64,000 nt of DNA, taken from Robiginitalea sp. SC105 (GTDB lineage: Bacteria > Bacteroidota > Bacteroidia > Flavobacteriales > Flavobacteriaceae). The position numbers and the translations under genes are program-made. The stretch covers positions 496,001-560,000 of the forward strand of contig NZ_JACLZF010000002.1 in assembly GCF_014243345.1 (NCBI RefSeq), given 5' to 3'. The notes under the pieces were generated by a model. It did not search any database. It saw nothing but the letters and a program-made list of their open reading frames with translations, and was not told the origin of the DNA. Shown piece by piece: positions 10,002-18,827 of this stretch; the stretch's first letter is position 1, and every line of letters begins with the position of its first letter.

Positions 10002-10346
10002 ATGAAAAAATTTAGTGTATTATCCGTAGCTGCAGCCCTTTTGTTCTCCGCCAGTGCCCTGGCCACAGAAGGCACCGTCGAACCCACCGGCCCGAAGACC
10101 AAAATTTGTGCTGAAATCGGGAAACTGTTGAAGGACAACAAATTCCAACTTGAGGACAACCAGGAACTGAGTGCCTGGGTAACCTTTACGGTCAACAGTG
10201 ACAAGGAGATCGTCGTGTTGTCGGTCCGTACGGATGACAAGGTTATCGAGAAATTCGTAAAGGCAAAGCTCAATTACCACAGCATTGATGGCACCGGCCT
10301 GGAAAGCGGGGCAACCTACGAGGTGCCGATCCGGTTTACCAGCTAG
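10002..10346 (+). CDS. Small exported protein, unknown function
   Basis: 114 residues starting at ATG 10002 with the signal peptide MKKFSVLSVAAALLFSASALA; an upstream frame exists but does not look coding. The mature protein (~93 residues) reads as alpha-beta: a helix (KICAEIGKLLKDN), two strands (SAWVTFTVNSDKEIVVLSV), a helix (VIEKFVKAKLN) and a last strand (ATYEVPIRFTS). This resembles small flavobacterial secreted proteins with a TonB-C-like or energy-transducer-like strand-helix-strand layout, but I cannot name a family. It is paralogous to the 9554 gene. It has a long AT-rich leader and a clear terminator, so it is probably monocistronic. Confidence 0.8.
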   Translation: MKKFSVLSVAAALLFSASALATEGTVEPTGPKTKICAEIGKLLKDNKFQLEDNQELSAWVTFTVNSDKEIVVLSVRTDDKVIEKFVKAKLNYHSIDGTGLESGATYEVPIRFTS

Positions 10347-10365
10347 GGGATAAACCTGAAGGGAC

Positions 10366-10419
10366 AACCCCGTATAGGCCCGCTGCCGCAGGACGGTAAA
10401 GGGTTATACGGGGTTTTTT
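10366..10419 (+). terminator. Intrinsic terminator of the 10002 gene
   Basis: AACCCCGTATA (10366-10376) pairs perfectly with TATACGGGGTT (10405-10415), followed by more T. The loop is long (28 nt). Confidence 0.75.
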
Positions 10420-10493
10420 ATGACCGGACCCCTGGCCAGATCCCGCGGGGCGTACATCCCGCCGGCATACGAAACCACGGGATTTGGAGTTAT

Positions 10494-10518
10494 CTAAGTA
10501 CGCACACCTAACTTAGGT
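10494..10518. promoter_or_regulatory. Overlapping inverted repeats before the TerB-like gene
   Basis: ACCTAA-C-TTAGGT (10506-10518) is a perfect palindrome ending 7 bases before the start codon. Its right arm also forms an inverted repeat with CTAAGT at 10494-10499 (partner ACTTAG, 10511-10516). It may be an operator or an alternative-pairing leader; no regulator is identifiable. Confidence 0.35.
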
Positions 10519-10525
10519 TCCGGAT

Positions 10526-10930
10526 ATGAGCACGTACAGGGAAAAACTCAGCATACTTTCCGAAATGATCTCCTTTGCCCGGGTGGATCGGGCCATCAGG
10601 GACGCAGAATACGATTTTCTGCTTGGGGTGTCCGAGCAACTGGGGGTCCACCGGGAAGACTTTGACTCCCTTTTCGAAAACAAGGTGGACAAGATCATTC
10701 CCAAGACGCAGGCGGACCGGATCCTGCAGTTCCACCGGCTTGTACTACTTATGAATGTGGACAGCAGCAACGGTCACCCGGATGAGATCCGCAAACTGCA
10801 CAAGATCGGGCTCCGAATGGGACTGAGGCCATCCGCCATTGAGCAGGTGCTCTCCATCATGCACCAGTATCCGGATAAAATCGTCCCGCCGGACGTACTG
10901 ATTGGCATCTTCAAGGCCCACTACAACTAA
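10526..10930 (+). CDS. TerB-like small helical protein
   Basis: 134 residues, all-helical, resembling the TerB/DjlA-type tellurite-resistance fold: an N-terminal helix SEMISFARVDRAIRDAEYDFLLGVSEQLGV, with the D/E-x-E-Y-x-F-L pattern usual for TerB-like proteins, then four more helices. There is no signal peptide. Such short proteins in Flavobacteriia are sometimes labelled excinuclease subunit B, which is not supported here since the real uvrB lies downstream. The role is unknown; an acidic, metal-binding surface is the family idea. The palindrome just before the start codon suggests specific control. Confidence 0.7.
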   Translation: MSTYREKLSILSEMISFARVDRAIRDAEYDFLLGVSEQLGVHREDFDSLFENKVDKIIPKTQADRILQFHRLVLLMNVDSSNGHPDEIRKLHKIGLRMGLRPSAIEQVLSIMHQYPDKIVPPDVLIGIFKAHYN

Positions 10931-11104
10931 ACCGCGCCTCCCCAAGGAGAACCCTAAAAGCCTGTGGAAACCCCCGGGCTCCACCTGCACATGACATGAA
11001 GGCAGTATACCATTGCTTTTTTATGCCATAAAGGCAGTAATTCAGGATCGGTACATGGTTTGCTCTTTATAGGGTGAAATTGTTAAACATAAAAACCTTG
11101 TGAT

Positions 11105-11533
11105 ATGACCTTAGTACGCAAACACACCGGATTGTTCCCGAGTTTCTGGAACGAAATGATGAGCCCGGACTGGTTCGGCGGCGTTGACCGGACCAACCAG
11201 AACCTGCCTGCGGTAAACATCCGCGAGGGAGAGACCGACTTTACACTGGAGTTGGCCGTCCCGGGTCAGAAAAAAGATGATTTTATCATTGAAGTAGATG
11301 ACCGGGTGCTCACCATCTCCATGGAGCACAAAAATGAGAAGGAAGAAGAAGTTCAGGGGTATACCCGCCGCGAATTCTGGTATTCGAATTTCAAGCGTGC
11401 GTTCACCCTGCCGGATTCAGTGAATGAAGAGGGTATCGAGGCAAACTATGAAGCCGGCATCCTCCGGTTCACCCTTCCGAAAAAAGAAGAAGCCCTGCCG
11501 AAACCCAAGCGATTGATTGAAATCGGCAAGTAA
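11105..11533 (+). CDS. Small heat-shock protein, Hsp20/alpha-crystallin family
   Basis: 142 residues, a typical bacterial small heat-shock protein: an N-terminal arm (LFPSFWNEMMSPDWFGG), an alpha-crystallin domain at ~35-128 (PAVNIREGETDFTLELAVPG...FTLPDSVNEEGIEANYEAGILRFTLPKKE), and a C-terminal tail with the I-x-I motif (LIEIGK) that docks neighbouring dimers. It holds unfolding proteins in the cytosol without ATP. Upstream is a 174-base spacer with AAGGCAGTA repeated at 10998-11006 and 11031-11039, but no CIRCE element. A very strong terminator follows. Confidence 0.95.
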   Translation: MTLVRKHTGLFPSFWNEMMSPDWFGGVDRTNQNLPAVNIREGETDFTLELAVPGQKKDDFIIEVDDRVLTISMEHKNEKEEEVQGYTRREFWYSNFKRAFTLPDSVNEEGIEANYEAGILRFTLPKKEEALPKPKRLIEIGK

Positions 11534-11537
11534 GAGA

Positions 11538-11570
11538 ATTATGGCTGGCCCACCTAACGGGCCTCATAAT
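11538..11570 (+). other. Hairpin just downstream of hsp20
   Basis: ATTATG...GGCCC pairs with GGGCC...CATAAT, 4 bases after the stop codon. There is no T-run, so it may act as a 3' mRNA-stabilising stem ahead of the terminator at 11601. Confidence 0.5.
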
Positions 11571-11600
11571 GGTTGGTTTGTTTAGTTGGTTAGTTAGGGA

Positions 11601-11629
11601 AGCGCCCCGGAATCCGGGGCGCTTTTTTT
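11601..11629 (+). terminator. Intrinsic terminator of hsp20
   Basis: AGCGCCCCGG-AAT-CCGGGGCGCT, a perfect 10-bp GC-rich stem with a 3-nt loop, is followed by seven T. Confidence 0.95.
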
Positions 11630-11669
11630 GTGGTCTCTGGCTTCCTGCCCGTTTGCGTCCTGGCGCAGG

Positions 11670-13658
11670 TCATTCCTTTTCCTGCAGGACCTTGATCTCA
11701 TCCCGGAGTTTGGCTGCCTGCATGAAATCGAGTTCCTTGGCCGCTTTTTCCATGGCTTTGCGTTTTTTGCGGATCAGTTCGTCCTTCTGTTCCGTGGTCA
11801 GGTAGGCGGGATCCGGTTCCCGGGCATCCCGTTCCTTTTTCTCGAAGTGGAAGGTGGAGACGGAATTCTTGGCCAGCACATTGTCCAGGGTCTTCTTAAG
11901 GGCTTTCGGGGTAATGCCGTGCTCCTTGTTGTATTCCAGCTGCTTTTCCCGCCTGTAGTTGGTCTCGTCAATGGTTTTCTGCATGCTGTCGGTCACCTTG
12001 TCGGCATACATGATGGCCTTTCCGTGCAGGTGGCGGGCAGCACGTCCAACGGTTTGCGTCAGGGACCGGTTGCTCCTGAGGAAGCCCTCCTTGTCCGCAT
12101 CGATGATGGCCACAAGGGATACCTCGGGCAGGTCCAGGCCTTCCCGGAGCAGGTTTACCCCAACCAGTACGTCGAAGATCCCCTTGCGCAGGTCCTGCAT
12201 GATCTCCACCCGCTCCAGGGTATCCACATCGCTGTGGATATAGCGGCACCGCACATCGATGCGGGTCAGGTACTTGGTCAGTTCCTCTGCCATGCGCTTG
12301 GTGAGGGTGGTCACCAGGGTGCGTTCATCCCGCTGCACGCGCTGCTGGATTTCCTCCACCAGGTCGTCGATCTGGTTCTCGCTGGGCCGGACTTCAATCA
12401 CGGGGTCCAGCAATCCCGTAGGCCGGATAACCTGTTCCACGTAAACGCCGCCGCTTTTCTGCATTTCGTAATCGGCCGGGGTGGCACTTACATAGATCAC
12501 CTGGTTCTGCAACGCCTCGAATTCCTCAAATTTCAGCGGGCGGTTGTCCATCGCGGCCGGCAGCCGGAAACCGTAATCCACAAGGTTTTCCTTACGGGAC
12601 CTGTCGCCTCCGTACATGGCGTGGACCTGGGGGATGGTCACGTGGCTCTCGTCCACCACCATGAGGTAGTCGTCCGGGAAATAATCCAGCAGGCAGAAAG
12701 GCCTTGTACCCGGCTCCCGCCCGTCCAGGTAGCGGGAGTAGTTTTCAATGCCGGAACAGTAACCCAGTTCCCGGATCATTTCCAGGTCAAAATTGGTGCG
12801 TTCCTCCAGGCGCTTGGCTTCCAGGGGTTTGCCGATCTCCTTGAAATAGGCTACCTGGGCGGTCAGGTCGTCCTGGATTTTATAGATGGCCTGTTGCAGG
12901 ACGTCCGGGGAGGTCACAAACATGTTGGCCGGGTAGATGTTCAACGTCTCGTATTCCTCCAGGACCGTGTGGTTATAGGGGTCAAAGGCCTCGATCGCCT
13001 CTACCTCGTCCCCGAAAAAATGGATTCGGAAAGCGTGGTCGGCATACCCGGGGAAGACATCCAGCACATCCCCCTTCACCCGGAAATTCCCGTTCCGGAA
13101 ATCTGCCGTGGTCCGGGAATAGAGGCTCTGAACCAGTTGGTGCATCAGGCGGGTACGGGCCAGGACCTGGTCCCGTTCGATGTGGATCACGTTTTTCTGG
13201 AATTCAATGGGGTTCCCGATCCCGTAGAGGCAGGAAACGGAGGCGACCACCAGGACGTCCCGCCTGCCGGAGAGGAGGGAGGAGGTAGTGCTGAGCCGCA
13301 ACTTTTCGATATCCTCGTTGATCGAGAGGTCTTTTTCAATGTACAAACCGCTGGTCGGGATATAGGCTTCCGGCTGGTAATAGTCGTAATAGGAAACGAA
13401 GTATTCCACGGCATTCTCCGGGAAGAACATCTTGAATTCCGAATAGAGCTGGGCGGCCAGCGTCTTGTTATGGGCCAGGACCAGGGTGGGGCGCTGTACT
13501 GTTTCCACCACGTTGGCCACCGTAAAGGTTTTGCCGGAGCCCGTAACCCCGAGCAGGGTCTGGTAGCGATCCCCATCCCGGATCCCCGCGCTCAGCTGGG
13601 AGATCGCCTGCGGTTGGTCCCCGGTCGGTGTAAATTCCGAAACGACTTTGAATTTCAT
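11670..13658 (-). CDS. uvrB: Excinuclease ABC subunit B
   Basis: 662 residues, full length. UvrB is the damage-verifying helicase-like core of nucleotide excision repair, loaded by UvrA and cut with UvrC. Walker A is GVTGSGKT at 37-44. The damage-probing beta-hairpin region follows (YYDYYQPEAYIPTSGLYIEKD). The DExH-like box is MVVDESHVT, and helicase motif VI reads QTVGRAARH. The C-terminal UVR motif that binds UvrC is present (KAMEKAAKELDFMQAAKLRDEI, ~last 35 residues). The ATG start fits the standard MKFKVVSEFTPTGDQPQAI. It is convergent with hsp20 and 52 bases downstream of the T9SS protein gene. Confidence 0.98.
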   Translation of the reverse strand: MKFKVVSEFTPTGDQPQAISQLSAGIRDGDRYQTLLGVTGSGKTFTVANVVETVQRPTLVLAHNKTLAAQLYSEFKMFFPENAVEYFVSYYDYYQPEAYIPTSGLYIEKDLSINEDIEKLRLSTTSSLLSGRRDVLVVASVSCLYGIGNPIEFQKNVIHIERDQVLARTRLMHQLVQSLYSRTTADFRNGNFRVKGDVLDVFPGYADHAFRIHFFGDEVEAIEAFDPYNHTVLEEYETLNIYPANMFVTSPDVLQQAIYKIQDDLTAQVAYFKEIGKPLEAKRLEERTNFDLEMIRELGYCSGIENYSRYLDGREPGTRPFCLLDYFPDDYLMVVDESHVTIPQVHAMYGGDRSRKENLVDYGFRLPAAMDNRPLKFEEFEALQNQVIYVSATPADYEMQKSGGVYVEQVIRPTGLLDPVIEVRPSENQIDDLVEEIQQRVQRDERTLVTTLTKRMAEELTKYLTRIDVRCRYIHSDVDTLERVEIMQDLRKGIFDVLVGVNLLREGLDLPEVSLVAIIDADKEGFLRSNRSLTQTVGRAARHLHGKAIMYADKVTDSMQKTIDETNYRREKQLEYNKEHGITPKALKKTLDNVLAKNSVSTFHFEKKERDAREPDPAYLTTEQKDELIRKKRKAMEKAAKELDFMQAAKLRDEIKVLQEKE

Positions 13659-13710
13659 CCGTTAAAAATACAAAAGCCCGGTGAGGCATCGGAGGCTGGA
13701 GAACGGGATT

Positions 13711-15147
13711 CTAGCGTTTCAATGCAAAATACCCCCGGATCACTTCCTTGCGGATCGAGACCGCGACAAACCAGTACACGGAAGATGGCAGCGGCCTGCC
13801 GTTTAAATTCCCGTCCCAGCTGTCGTTCTGGTCGTCCAGCTCCACGAGGAAATTCCCGTAACGGTCAAAGATCCGGATGTTCTCTACATAGGCATCCGTC
13901 AGGTCCTCCGGGGGCTCAAACCGCCATAAGTCGTTGGCCCCGTCGTTGTTGGGGGTAAAAAAGCGCGGGAAATCCGCAGCACTAAGGTCGCGGGCCACCT
14001 CCTGTTCCACCTGTCCGCACCCGAAGGGATCCCTCACATAGACGGTATACGCCCGGAGCGGCAGGCCGCTGAATACAGGGGACGACTGGAACCCCGAGAT
14101 CGGGTCCAGGGAGTATTCGTAATCCCCGTTTTGCTCCATAAATACTTCGATCCGGAGCCCATCCGGTTCCCTTCTGACATCCGTCCGCCTGATCACCGGC
14201 GCCCGGGTTTCCACCACCCTGAATTCCCTGAGGGTGGAACAGCGGGTGAATTCGGTGATCGAGCCCACCTCGTTGAAGGCCTCCAGCAGGTAATTGCCCG
14301 TTTGCGCTATCCGGGCATCATTGCCGGAGGCGATCAGTTCCTCCTCTCCGTCCTCCCCGATGCGGTACCAATTGAACCCATCTGCGGGCACATCGGCCGA
14401 GATTTCCGTGTACGCCTGGTCCAGGCACAGCCCGACGACCTGTGGAAAGGAGAAATCCTCCGGTCTTTGGGGATCGCAGTCCACTGCGGAGGCCCCTGTC
14501 CGGAAACGCTCTACCGGACAGGTCCCCGGGGCATTCCCAAGCCGGTTGTAAGGGGTTATCTGTACGCTGATTTCCGATTCCGGCGGGAAAAGTCCCGGAG
14601 GGTTGAAAGAAAGGATATTCCCCATATTCCGCTGGTAGGCCAGGGTATCGCCCTGGCTGGTGAGGATGGTTAACAGGTAACCGGTTGCACGCGGGGTGTA
14701 CGCCCATCGTATTTCCTCGGCAAGTCCGACCTCCGTGTCGTTGTTCAGGGGTTCGAGTATCCGGGTACAATCCGGCGGCCGGTCAAAGGGTGCCGTGCGG
14801 AACCGGTAGCCGGGACAATTGATTTCGGTCCCGTCGGCGAGGATCAGGATGAAGCTGATATACACCCAGGTATCTTCCGGTAACCCGGTTTCAGGGGTAT
14901 ACCCGCTGATTGGGGAGGAAGTCCGGTTGGTCAGGATATCCACCCCGCCCGGGGTGGTGCCTATTGAGACGATAAAGCCGGAAAACGAACCGGGATTGGT
15001 CCACGAAATTGGGGCATCCACCGGGACGTTTTGTTCCCCGTCTGCCGGATAAACCAGGATGGGGCAGGTCTGGCCCCTGCCGGCCTGAAAGGCCATAAGG
15101 AGCAGGAGTGCCCAGAAAATCCGCTGCTGAATCATCCCTTCCTTCAT
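13711..15147 (-). CDS. T9SS type B sorting-domain protein with two Fn3-like repeats
   Basis: 478 residues counted from the ATG at 15147, which overlaps the previous stop in an ATGA arrangement; ATG 15135 is a shorter alternative. A signal peptide follows (IFWALLLLMAFQAGRGQ). Two similar ~95-residue units follow, each with a CP-x-L/I-x-P...GxxxVPVxxxIxW...GTTPGG layout, resembling fibronectin type III / BACON-like surface modules. The C-terminal ~90 residues contain FPRFFTPNNDGANDLWRF, IRIFDRYGNFLVEL and WDGNLNGRPLPSSVYWF, the T9SS type B (gliding-motility CHU_C) domain. It should be exported through the type IX system and stay surface-bound or be released. Its paralogue lies directly upstream. 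Confidence 0.9.
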   Translation of the reverse strand: MKEGMIQQRIFWALLLLMAFQAGRGQTCPILVYPADGEQNVPVDAPISWTNPGSFSGFIVSIGTTPGGVDILTNRTSSPISGYTPETGLPEDTWVYISFILILADGTEINCPGYRFRTAPFDRPPDCTRILEPLNNDTEVGLAEEIRWAYTPRATGYLLTILTSQGDTLAYQRNMGNILSFNPPGLFPPESEISVQITPYNRLGNAPGTCPVERFRTGASAVDCDPQRPEDFSFPQVVGLCLDQAYTEISADVPADGFNWYRIGEDGEEELIASGNDARIAQTGNYLLEAFNEVGSITEFTRCSTLREFRVVETRAPVIRRTDVRREPDGLRIEVFMEQNGDYEYSLDPISGFQSSPVFSGLPLRAYTVYVRDPFGCGQVEQEVARDLSAADFPRFFTPNNDGANDLWRFEPPEDLTDAYVENIRIFDRYGNFLVELDDQNDSWDGNLNGRPLPSSVYWFVAVSIRKEVIRGYFALKR

Positions 15148-16877
15148 CGTTTGAGTGTAAAATGCCCGGTGACGACGCCCCCCTGGTTGTCCACCGCCCG
15201 GTACCAGTAGTCGCTGGCCGGTAAGGGGCTGCCCAGTCGGGTGCCGTCCCACCCTTCGGACTGGGGGTCCACCCGCGCCACCAGGTTGCCGTACCGGTCA
15301 AAAACCGAGATTTCCCGAACCGGGTTGATACCGCTTTCCGGTACGATAAACTGCCAGCGGTCGTTCCGCCCGTCCCCGTTCGGGGTAAAGAAATTCGGGA
15401 ACCCCTCGGCGGTGAGGTCCGGTTCCACAAGTACCTCGCTGATGCCGCACCCGTTTTTGTCCCTTACAAAAATGCGATAGCTATCCAGGGGCAGCCCGCT
15501 GAAAACGTTGCTGTCCTGATAAGGGCCCGCGGCATCGCCCAGCGCAAACTCGTAGTTCCCGGTGCCGCTGACCAGCACTTCGATACGGATCACCCCGGCA
15601 CCCAGCCGGACATCGGTGTCCCTTATCATGGCGGCTTCCGAACTGACGGCGGTAAATTCCCGGGAGCTGCTGCATTCAAATTCCCCTGCCGGACCCTGGT
15701 AGACGTTGAAGATCTCATGGCGGTAGGTGCCCTCCCCGGGGATCTCGAAGTCGGGGCCGGTTGCCAGCAGGCGTTCCCGTCCCGGGGACTCTATCACGTA
15801 CCAGCGGTATCCGTCGGCTGTATCGGTGGCACTGACCGTATTCGCCGGGTTGTCCAGGCAGATGCCCACCGATTCCGGGAAGGTAACCTCGGGATGCAGG
15901 TCGATGAGTTCCCCGGTGAGCGCTTCGAAATAGGGGCCGCAGCCCAGGATGGTCGAAAAGGATTCCTGGGTGCAGTCCAGGGCCTCCCCCGCTTCATTGA
16001 ACGGTACGATGCGGATGAAATACACGCTGTTGGGCTCAAAATTCAGGACATCCGTGCGGTTCGTGTCCAGGGAGACGCCGTCCAGTACATCGTTCTGCAG
16101 GGGGGTAGATCCGATGGATACCCGGTAGCCGTCTGCTCCCGCAACAGGGTTCCATTCGAGCTGGGGGGAGAGGCTGACATTGAAGGCTCCGTTGGCCGGG
16201 CTGACCATCGTGGTACAGCCCGGGAGCGTGGCCAGGGGGCCTGTGGTGAAGGAATATTCCTCACAGGGCCCGTTATCCCCGTTTTCATTGTAGGGGGTAA
16301 TGCGCACGTAGTAGACGGTATCCGGGTCCAGGTCGGCCGGCGGGTCGAAGAGCAGCGCATTCATCAGGTCCAGGTTGTCCACCAATTCGACGCCCCCCGG
16401 GGTGGTGCCAAGGGAGATCCGGTATCCCGTCGCCGTCGGGCTGTTGTTCCAGCGGATGTTGGAGGCTACCGGGACATTCGTCGCACCGTTGGCCGGGCTT
16501 TGAAGCTGGGTGCAGGGAGGCGGTGTGGTCACGTCTTCCGTGGTAAACACAAAGGAGTCGCAGACAATATTCGGCTGGTTGAAGAAGAAGAGGGTAATGG
16601 TGGCATAGATCTGGGTGGTCTCTGGGAGTCCCAGGGTGGGCGTATGGCTGGTGGCAGGTCCGACAAAGACATTCAGGATGTCGTTGTCCCCCGGGGTGGT
16701 GCCCAGCGACAGGCTGTATCCGGGCACGCCGACAATCCCTTCCCAACTGATCGTAGTGGTCACGGGGACATCAACTGCCCCTGGCTGGGGGGACAGCAAT
16801 TGCGGGCATTCCTGAGCCTGGGCTGAGAGCATGGCAAGGAGCCCGGCAGCGCATAGCAATTTTTTTAACATTTTCAT
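15144..16877 (-). CDS. T9SS type B sorting-domain protein with three Fn3-like repeats
   Basis: 577 residues starting MKMLKKLLCAAGLLAMLSAQAQ (signal peptide). Three ~95-residue repeats follow, opening CPQLLSPQPGAVDVPV, CTQLQSPANGATNVPV and CTTMVSPANGAFNVSL, each with a W and a GTTPG/GSTPL turn; then comes a region shared with the downstream paralogue (LCLDQAYTEISADVPADGFNWYR there, ICLDNPANTVSATDTADGYRWYV here). It ends in the same type B domain (FPNFFTPNGDGRNDRWQF, ISVFDRYGNLVARV, WDGTRLGSPLPASDYWY). This is a surface or secreted adhesin-like protein of unknown ligand. It is first in a two-gene unit whose cistrons overlap by 4 bases. Confidence 0.9.
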   Translation of the reverse strand: MKMLKKLLCAAGLLAMLSAQAQECPQLLSPQPGAVDVPVTTTISWEGIVGVPGYSLSLGTTPGDNDILNVFVGPATSHTPTLGLPETTQIYATITLFFFNQPNIVCDSFVFTTEDVTTPPPCTQLQSPANGATNVPVASNIRWNNSPTATGYRISLGTTPGGVELVDNLDLMNALLFDPPADLDPDTVYYVRITPYNENGDNGPCEEYSFTTGPLATLPGCTTMVSPANGAFNVSLSPQLEWNPVAGADGYRVSIGSTPLQNDVLDGVSLDTNRTDVLNFEPNSVYFIRIVPFNEAGEALDCTQESFSTILGCGPYFEALTGELIDLHPEVTFPESVGICLDNPANTVSATDTADGYRWYVIESPGRERLLATGPDFEIPGEGTYRHEIFNVYQGPAGEFECSSSREFTAVSSEAAMIRDTDVRLGAGVIRIEVLVSGTGNYEFALGDAAGPYQDSNVFSGLPLDSYRIFVRDKNGCGISEVLVEPDLTAEGFPNFFTPNGDGRNDRWQFIVPESGINPVREISVFDRYGNLVARVDPQSEGWDGTRLGSPLPASDYWYRAVDNQGGVVTGHFTLKR

Positions 16878-16990
16878 CGGTCCAGGAAGGGTAAAATACG
16901 AAATATTCCCTTATCCGGATGCGAACCGGGTCAACCGGCAGAAGTTTGAAGATGAACGGTTTGTGCGGGTGCCTTAGCCGGAAGCCTGGG

Positions 16991-17824
16991 TCAGAGGTCC
17001 CGTTTCTTGAGAAGCAGGTAGGAAAAGTAGATGAAAAGGGCCGACCAGACCAGTACAATCAGGAGCTGCGGCAGGTGCACCGCGTAGTCTTTGACGATTT
17101 CCTCACCCACTTCCCGCGCCGCCGACTGTATGACCGACAAGCGGGTAAATGGCTCAGCCAGCGTCTGCCACATGGAACCAAAGGGGAAAAACTGGTAGAT
17201 GGAATCGGCAAAATCCTTGGAGTATTTCGATGTCAGGTACACCCAGGGGATGAATTCGCCCCCGATGAACCAGATAAAGAGGAACCCCAGCGCAAAGGCC
17301 GACCGCTTGACGAGCATGCCGATAAAGAAACAAAAGGAGAAAAACCCGATGAGCTTGACCAGGTAGGCCAGCAGATATTCCAGGTCGGAGAAAATGATGG
17401 ACAATTCGTCGTAATCCGAATGCATCAGCCCCAGGACCAGCGAAATAAGAAATACGAACGCGGTGGAGGCAACTGCCAGGGCGAGGATTGTGAGCACCTT
17501 GGAGGCGATGAACTCCTTTTTGGAGAGGCCGTCGATCAGGTTTTGCTTGATGGTCTTGTTGCTGTATTCATTGGAGATCATCGATACGATCACAATGGCC
17601 AGGAAGACCTTCAGGAAGGAGATCATGAAGGTATTGAAATGCCAGATATACGGAAAATTGAATATCCCGATATCCGCCACATTGAATTTCAGGGGCCCCC
17701 AGTCGATTTTGATCGAGGTCACCAGGGCGATCAGCGCGATCAGGCCAAAATAGGCCAGGATGAGGAATCGGCTGGCGCGGTTGTTCCAGAGCTTGATGAA
17801 TTCTATTTGCAGCAGGCGTTTCAT
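16991..17824 (-). CDS. ABC transporter permease, ABC-2 type
   Basis: 277 residues with about six hydrophobic segments and the N-terminal MKRLLQIEFIKLWNNRASRFLIL (a cytosolic amphipathic helix before TM1), usual for ABC-2 / NatB-like permeases. It follows the ATPase gene by 12 bases on the same strand, so the two form one exporter. The substrate is unknown; candidates are antimicrobial peptides, lipids or sodium, by analogy with Bcr/Nat systems. Loss of K/R-rich ends was not seen and the length is normal. Confidence 0.88.
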   Translation of the reverse strand: MKRLLQIEFIKLWNNRASRFLILAYFGLIALIALVTSIKIDWGPLKFNVADIGIFNFPYIWHFNTFMISFLKVFLAIVIVSMISNEYSNKTIKQNLIDGLSKKEFIASKVLTILALAVASTAFVFLISLVLGLMHSDYDELSIIFSDLEYLLAYLVKLIGFFSFCFFIGMLVKRSAFALGFLFIWFIGGEFIPWVYLTSKYSKDFADSIYQFFPFGSMWQTLAEPFTRLSVIQSAAREVGEEIVKDYAVHLPQLLIVLVWSALFIYFSYLLLKKRDL

Positions 17825-17836
17825 GCAGGGTATGGT

Positions 17837-18748
17837 TTATGAGGTCTGGGCTTCCTGTTTGTTGGTGATGGCCAGGAATTGCTGTTCGAGGCTTTCTTTG
17901 CGCTTGACCAGGTGTGCCAGCCGGATCCCGTCCTTAAAGCAGCGTTCGTTCAGGACTTCCGCTTCCAGTGGTTCTTCCAGGTACCCCGTGATCAGCCCGT
18001 TTTCCTCCGTAAGGCTACCGAATTCCGGTTGTTTGGACAGGAAGGCCTTCAGGGCTTCCTGGTCCGAAGATTTCAGCTCAAAATACCCGTGGCTGGCCAG
18101 CATGCCATCCACTTTGCCTGTATACAGGTTTACCCCCTTGCGGAGGATCACCACGTGGGAGCAGACTTTTTCCACCTCGTCCAGCAGGTGGGAAGCCAGC
18201 AGGATGGTGGTGCCCTCGGCCGCGATCTGTTTGATCAGTTCCCGGATTTGGTGGATCCCCTGGGGGTCCAGCCCGTTTGTCGGCTCGTCCAGGATGAGGA
18301 TCTCCGGGTTGTTGAGCAGGGCCGAGGCAATTGCCAGCCGTTGTTTCATCCCCAGGGAATAGGTCCTGAACTTGCTGTCGCGACGGTCCCAGAGCCCGAC
18401 GAGTTCCAGTTTTTCGCGGATCCGTTCCTCGGGTACCTCCTTGATCCGACAGACCAGTTTCAGGTTCTGCACGGCCGACATGTACGGGTAGAAATTGGGC
18501 CTTTCAATGATGGCCCCGACCCTTTTGAGTGCCTGGTGGGTGGTATTGGCGCCGTTGAACCAGCTGAAACTCCCCGAGGTGCGGTTTACCACGTTGAGGA
18601 CAATGCCCAGTGTGGTCGATTTGCCGCTGCCATTGGGTCCCAGGAGGCCGTATACGTTCCCTTTCTCTATCGTGAAACTAAGGTCTTTGACGGCAGTAAG
18701 GGGTCCGAATTTCTTGGTGAGGTTTGAAACGGTCAGAATGGTTTCCAA
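17837..18748 (-). CDS. ABC transporter ATP-binding protein, BcrA/NatA-like
   Basis: 303 residues: Walker A GPNGSGKST (37-45), signature YSLGMKQRLAIASALL, Walker B ILILDEPTNGLDPQG, H-loop LLASHLLDEVEK. The C-terminal ~80-residue extension (LKSSDQEALKAFLSKQPEF...) is typical of ABC-2 exporters of the bacitracin-resistance type. It energises the permease encoded 12 bases downstream. The gene is divergent from the kinase-like gene across 79 bases, which probably hold both promoters. Confidence 0.93.
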   Translation of the reverse strand: METILTVSNLTKKFGPLTAVKDLSFTIEKGNVYGLLGPNGSGKSTTLGIVLNVVNRTSGSFSWFNGANTTHQALKRVGAIIERPNFYPYMSAVQNLKLVCRIKEVPEERIREKLELVGLWDRRDSKFRTYSLGMKQRLAIASALLNNPEILILDEPTNGLDPQGIHQIRELIKQIAAEGTTILLASHLLDEVEKVCSHVVILRKGVNLYTGKVDGMLASHGYFELKSSDQEALKAFLSKQPEFGSLTEENGLITGYLEEPLEAEVLNERCFKDGIRLAHLVKRKESLEQQFLAITNKQEAQTS

Positions 18749-18827
18749 CGGCGGGGTGTTTTGGGTTGACTTCCCTAACTTGACGAAGAAATGCGTAATT
18801 TGTTACAAGGAATTCCAAATCCACCCC

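Noticed and set aside
10526-10930. Excinuclease ABC subunit B label for the TerB-like gene
   Set aside because: It has no helicase or UVR motif; the true uvrB is at 11670-13658.
11628-13958. A 776-codon open frame antisense to uvrB
   Set aside because: It is a shadow of the strongly supported uvrB frame, typical of GC-rich DNA; its translation resembles no protein family and has no start signals.
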